Source of the DNA: DASZZX01 sp036260415
GTDB lineage: Bacteria > Actinomycetota > Nitriliruptoria > Nitriliruptorales > JAHWKO01
Assembly: GCA_036260415.1 (NCBI GenBank)
Contig: DASZZX010000049.1
Span: 1-24,839 of the forward strand
Reading direction: 5' to 3'
Length of the DNA stretch: 24,839 bases
The notes under the pieces were generated by a model that was not told the origin of the DNA, did not search any database, and saw only the letters and a list, made by a program, of their open reading frames with translations. Shown here in pieces: positions 21,676-24,839 of this stretch (position 1 is the first letter of the stretch; every line of letters starts with the position of its first letter). Both the position numbers and the translations under genes were made by a program.

Positions 21676-23541
21676 TTGCTGAACGACGTGCGCGCTGTCG
21701 CGGTCCGCGAGGAACAGGCCCACGTGGACCGTGCCTACGAGCGGTTGGAGCAACTGCGTGCACGGGCCGAGCGACGGCGGCGGGAGGCCTTGGCCGCCCC
21801 GGTGGTGACCCATGCCGACCTAGTGGACCGCGACGCGGCCGCGTTCCAGGCCGCGGCTCGGGTCCGGTCGCTGACGCTGGGTGACAGCGAGCCGCTGGTG
21901 TTCGGGCGGCTCGACCGCGAGGACGGCGAGCGCCACCACGTCGGCCGCGTCTCGGTGCTGTCCGACGAGTACGAGCCGCTGGTCGTGGATTGGCGTTCCG
22001 ACGTGGCCGCCGCCTTCTACCGGGCCACGCCCGCCGATCCGCAGGGCGTCCGCCGCCGGCGGATCATCCACTGCCGCGGGCCGACCGTCCTGACGGTGGA
22101 GGACCAGCTGCTCGGGCTGGGGGAGGGCATCGACGGCGGCGAGCTCGTGGGCGACGCCGCTCTGATGGCGGCGCTCACCCGTGACCGCTCCGAACGCATG
22201 CACGACATCGTGGCCACGATCCGGCGCGAGCAGGACGAGATCATCCGGCTCCCCGCCCGCGGCGTGGTGATGGTCACCGGGGGGCCCGGCACCGGCAAGA
22301 CCGCCGTGGCGCTGCACCGAGTCGCCTACCTGCTGTACCGCCACCGCGAGCGGCTGGAGCGCCGCGGAGTCCTCGTGGTGGGTCCCAGCCACGCGTTCGC
22401 CGACTACATCCAGGGTGTGCTGCCCTCGCTGGGCGAGACGAGCGCGGTGCTCCTACCGCTCGGCGCCTTCGTCCCAGGCCTCTCCACCGACCGCCGTGAC
22501 GCTCGCGAGGTGGCACGGATCAAAGGAGACATCGCGATGGCCTCGGTGCTCCGCCGCTGCGCGGGTCGGCTCGGACACGCCGGCGGCTGGTCCGGCGCCT
22601 TCAACCGGCTGCGCGCGGGCGGTATGGATCTGGCTGGGGCCGCCGCAGGTCTGCTCGCCCCGGAGGGCGTCCGGCGGCTGGCCGCCTCGTGGAGGGACGA
22701 CCATGCTGCGGGGCGACCACCATCGGTGGACGACGTTCCCCTGATCGACGAGCTGCGCGACCTGATCGATGGCCTCGACCGCAACCCGCGCGCCCGGCGC
22801 CCCGCGCGTCGCGGCGAGGAGGAGGTCACCACCTTCGCGGACCGCTCCGCTCGGGTCGATCCGGCCGAGCTGATCGGCGCGCCCGACTACGCCGAGTTCG
22901 GGCACGTCGTGGTGGACGAGGCCCAGGACCTTTCGGCGATGCAATGGCGCATGGTCGCGCGCCGAGGCCCCGATGCCACCTGGACGGTGGTGGGTGACCT
23001 CGCGCAGCGCTCCACCCCCGCTGGACCGTCGAGCTGGCGGCAGGTGGCGGACCTTCTGGGTCGACGCGACCCGCAGGTCGCCCGCCTCACGGTGAACTAC
23101 CGCACGTCCGCCACGATCATGGAGTTGGCCGCCCGCCTGCTGCCGGCCATCGCCCCTGGGCAGCGCCCGCCACGGTCGGTGCGGGCCGGCGACCTGGCAC
23201 CACGCATCCTGACCAGCGTGCCCGACCTGCCGGCCGCCACGGCAGCGGAGGCCCGACGTGCGCGTGCCGAGACCTCCGGGACCGTCGCGGTCGTCGTCGC
23301 CGGCGACCTCCACCGCGACCTCGTCGGGCGACTCGACGGCGACGACGTGCGGGTCCTCGACCCCTGGACGGTCAAGGGACTGGAGTTCGACGCGGTGGTG
23401 GTGGCCGCGCCCGAGGACGTCGTCGCCACCGCCGGGTACGGAGGGCTCTACGTCGCGCTCACGCGGGCGACCGACCGGTTGACGGTCGTCACTGGCGCGG
23501 CCGACCTGCCGGCCCCCCTGTCGCTGGTCCACTCGGCCTGA
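21676..23541 (+). CDS. HelD/HelR-like RNA polymerase-associated ATPase
   Basis: A 621-residue UvrD/Rep-like superfamily 1 ATPase. The N-terminal EEQAHVDRAYERLEQLRARAERRR is the coiled coil that in HelD enters the RNA polymerase secondary channel. Walker A is GGPGTGKT (202-209), Walker B VVVDEAQD (411-418), motif III/IV VVGDLAQRS and LTVNYRTS, motif V VKGLEFDAVVV (566-576), motif VI YVALTRATDRL (592-602). HelD proteins release stalled polymerase; the HelR branch protects against rifamycins. At 621 residues it is shorter than typical actinobacterial HelD (about 700 or more). TTG 21676 has GGAGG but only a 4-base spacer; GTG 21688 is possible. Confidence 0.88.
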   Translation: MLNDVRAVAVREEQAHVDRAYERLEQLRARAERRRREALAAPVVTHADLVDRDAAAFQAAARVRSLTLGDSEPLVFGRLDREDGERHHVGRVSVLSDEYEPLVVDWRSDVAAAFYRATPADPQGVRRRRIIHCRGPTVLTVEDQLLGLGEGIDGGELVGDAALMAALTRDRSERMHDIVATIRREQDEIIRLPARGVVMVTGGPGTGKTAVALHRVAYLLYRHRERLERRGVLVVGPSHAFADYIQGVLPSLGETSAVLLPLGAFVPGLSTDRRDAREVARIKGDIAMASVLRRCAGRLGHAGGWSGAFNRLRAGGMDLAGAAAGLLAPEGVRRLAASWRDDHAAGRPPSVDDVPLIDELRDLIDGLDRNPRARRPARRGEEEVTTFADRSARVDPAELIGAPDYAEFGHVVVDEAQDLSAMQWRMVARRGPDATWTVVGDLAQRSTPAGPSSWRQVADLLGRRDPQVARLTVNYRTSATIMELAARLLPAIAPGQRPPRSVRAGDLAPRILTSVPDLPAATAAEARRARAETSGTVAVVVAGDLHRDLVGRLDGDDVRVLDPWTVKGLEFDAVVVAAPEDVVATAGYGGLYVALTRATDRLTVVTGAADLPAPLSLVHSA

Positions 23542-23587
23542 TCCCCGCCAGCGGACCCGCGCCACGTCGCCACCTCGCGTCGGCGGA

Positions 23588-23636
23588 CGCCACGGTCCGC
23601 CCTCCTGCACCGTGGCGCCCATCGCGCCGATGGGCG
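23588..23636 (+). terminator. Two adjoining stem-loops after the HelD-like gene
   Basis: CGCCACGGT (23588-23596) pairs with ACCGTGGCG (23609-23617), a perfect 9-bp stem with a 12-base loop. CGCCCATC (23616-23623) pairs with GATGGGCG (23629-23636), a perfect 8-bp stem with a 5-base loop. They share two bases, so only one can be fully formed. They start 47 bases after the stop codon, with no T-tract. Confidence 0.45.
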
Positions 23637-23720
23637 GAGACGCACCATCGTGGCGCCTGTCGGCGACCAGCGAGCCCCACGACCGGGCATGCTGGTTTCA
23701 CCCCATGCGAGGAGGAGACG

Positions 23721-24656
23721 ATGCAGGCGCTGGTCGCAGCAGGCGACGCTCCGGGCGGGGTCCGGGTGGACGACGTCGACGAGGTCCAGCCCCGCGACGA
23801 CGAGGCCCACGTGGAGGTCCGGGCCGTGTCGCTCAACCGGGGGGAGGTCCGCAAGCTCCCCGACCTGGCGGCCGGCACCGTGCCCGGCTGGGACGTGGCG
23901 GGCACCGTCGCGGAGGCAGCTGCCGATGGCAGCGGTCCGGCGGCGGGCACCCGGGTGGTCGGACTCGTCGAGTCGGGGGCCTGGGCCGAACGGGTCGCGG
24001 TCCCGACCGTGCAACTGGCCGCGCTGCCGGACGAGGTGTCGTTCGCCGCCGCGGCCACCCTGCCGGTAGCCGGCCTGACCGCCTACCGGGCGCTCGCGCT
24101 GGGCGGGTGGCTGGTGGGCCGGCGGGTGCTGGTGACCGGGGCGTCGGGAGGTGTGGGCCGCATCGCCGTGCAGCTCGCCCGGGTCGGTGGTGCCGAGGTG
24201 ACCGCGCTGGCCGGCAGCAGCCGCCGTCTGACGGGGCTGGACGCGCTCGGCGCCGAGGTCCTGGTGGAGGAGCTCGAGCCGGACGGCGAGACCTTCGACC
24301 TCGTGCTGGAGTCGGTCGGCGGCGCCACGCTGGCCGCGGCGCTGGAGCGGGTCGCGGCTGGCGGGCTCGTGGTCTCCTTCGGCAACTCCGCCGGCGAGGC
24401 CACGACGTTCAGCGCTCGCACGCTCTACGGGAGAGCCACCGCCGCCCGTCTCTACGGGTTCCTGGTGTTCGAGGAGCTCGCGCGCACGCGTTCGGGCGCC
24501 CGTGACCTGCGCGTCCTGGCCGAGCTGGTCGCCGTGGGGCGCCTCGATCCCCAGGTCGCGTTGGAGGTCGGCTGGGGCGACGCCGAACGCGCCATCCAGG
24601 CGCTGCAGGACCGGCAGGTCGCTGGCAAGGCGGTGCTGCACCTCGACGGCCGCTGA
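23721..24656 (+). CDS. Zinc-less MDR oxidoreductase (quinone-oxidoreductase-like)
   Basis: A 311-residue NADPH-dependent medium-chain reductase. The N-terminal GroES-like domain includes VSLNRGEVRKL (substrate-side motif) and VPGWDVAGTVAE; the Rossmann domain includes VLVTGASGGVGRIAVQLAR with the nucleotide-binding AxxGxxG-like loop; the C-terminal KAVLHLDGR closes the fold. No structural or catalytic zinc Cys/His set is present, which points to the quinone oxidoreductase / enoyl reductase branch. ATG 23721 has GGAGGAG at a good distance. It likely reduces activated C=C bonds or quinones; the substrate is unknown. It appears monocistronic, flanked by hairpins on both sides. Confidence 0.9.
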   Translation: MQALVAAGDAPGGVRVDDVDEVQPRDDEAHVEVRAVSLNRGEVRKLPDLAAGTVPGWDVAGTVAEAAADGSGPAAGTRVVGLVESGAWAERVAVPTVQLAALPDEVSFAAAATLPVAGLTAYRALALGGWLVGRRVLVTGASGGVGRIAVQLARVGGAEVTALAGSSRRLTGLDALGAEVLVEELEPDGETFDLVLESVGGATLAAALERVAAGGLVVSFGNSAGEATTFSARTLYGRATAARLYGFLVFEELARTRSGARDLRVLAELVAVGRLDPQVALEVGWGDAERAIQALQDRQVAGKAVLHLDGR

Positions 24657-24672
24657 GCTGCGGGCGACGCTG

Positions 24673-24698
24673 GCGGGGGTCGCGGCTGACGACCCCGC
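24673..24698 (+). terminator. Candidate terminator after the MDR oxidoreductase
   Basis: GGGGTCG (24676-24682) pairs with CGACCCC (24690-24696) over a 7-base loop, with two further pairs beyond a single bulged G. It begins 17 bases after the stop codon, without a T-tract. Confidence 0.45.
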
Positions 24699-24839
24699 GG
24701 CGCCGCCCGTGCCCGGTCGCCACCGCGCAAGGTCGCCGCCTGGCGACGAGCCGGCACCCACGTCCCCGCCGGACCTCACCCACTTCGTCCTACTCCTGTA
24801 GTAGAGTCCCCGCACCGCCCTGCGGTCGCCGCCGGCCGG
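24699..24839. other. Right-end intergenic region
   Basis: No gene with a plausible start is seen. GTCGCCA (24716-24722) and TGGCGAC (24741-24747) form another possible stem. CTACT-CCTGT-AGTAG (24790-24804) is an inverted repeat in the only A/T-richer stretch and may belong to a promoter or operator of the next gene outside the window. Confidence 0.3.

Overview
The window is a stretch of very GC-rich bacterial chromosome. Strong GGAGG-type ribosome binding sites, frequent GTG and TTG starts, many 4-base stop/start overlaps, two LLM-type (F420-dependent-like) flavin oxidoreductase genes, a HelD-type RNA polymerase recycling factor, a MecA-N-type penicillin-binding protein and a DUF2277 protein all point to an actinobacterium. 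A deep-branching high-GC lineage is possible, but the genus cannot be named from the sequence. I saw no rRNA, tRNA, CRISPR array, transposase or integrase.

Layout. 2-1069: 3' part of a benzoate-CoA-ligase-like gene, convergent with an MFS transporter (1035-2285, minus). 2427-2798 (minus): a two-ACT-domain protein, divergent from an alpha/beta hydrolase (2883-3704), which is followed by a tiny lipoprotein-like ORF, a YbhB/PEBP protein and a YfbR-like HD phosphohydrolase. 5077-5193: two identical 46-bp hairpins. 5257-5904 (minus): hypothetical protein. 6045-7115: a 21-residue Arg-rich peptide, a 56-residue ORF and a Cys-rich membrane protein, apparently co-transcribed. 7096-7566 (minus): YbaK-type tRNA editing protein. 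7866-8246: VOC protein. 8363-11116: a tight nitroreductase / diaminopropionate ammonia-lyase-like / LLM oxidoreductase operon.

11191-15791 (minus strand) is a cell-envelope block: a penicillin-binding protein that has lost all three catalytic motifs, an AAA ATPase preceded by a symmetric 34-bp dyad, and a triple-LysM M23 peptidase. 16137-16742 is a decayed LLM oxidoreductase with a large internal deletion, next to a DUF2277 gene (16775-17008). 17286-20547 is an ABC exporter operon (permease, two unequal ATPases, TetR regulator) with a good promoter and a candidate operator. 20722-21219 is a USP-like protein. 21285-21512 (minus) is a small ORF divergent from a HelD-like gene (21676-23541). The window closes with a zinc-less MDR oxidoreductase (23721-24656).

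Most interesting: the transpeptidase-dead PBP; the ABC pair in which every degenerate residue falls on one composite ATP site; a family of 46-bp palindromes with fixed 10-bp ends and a variable core; and the nested 34-bp dyad in front of the AAA ATPase.
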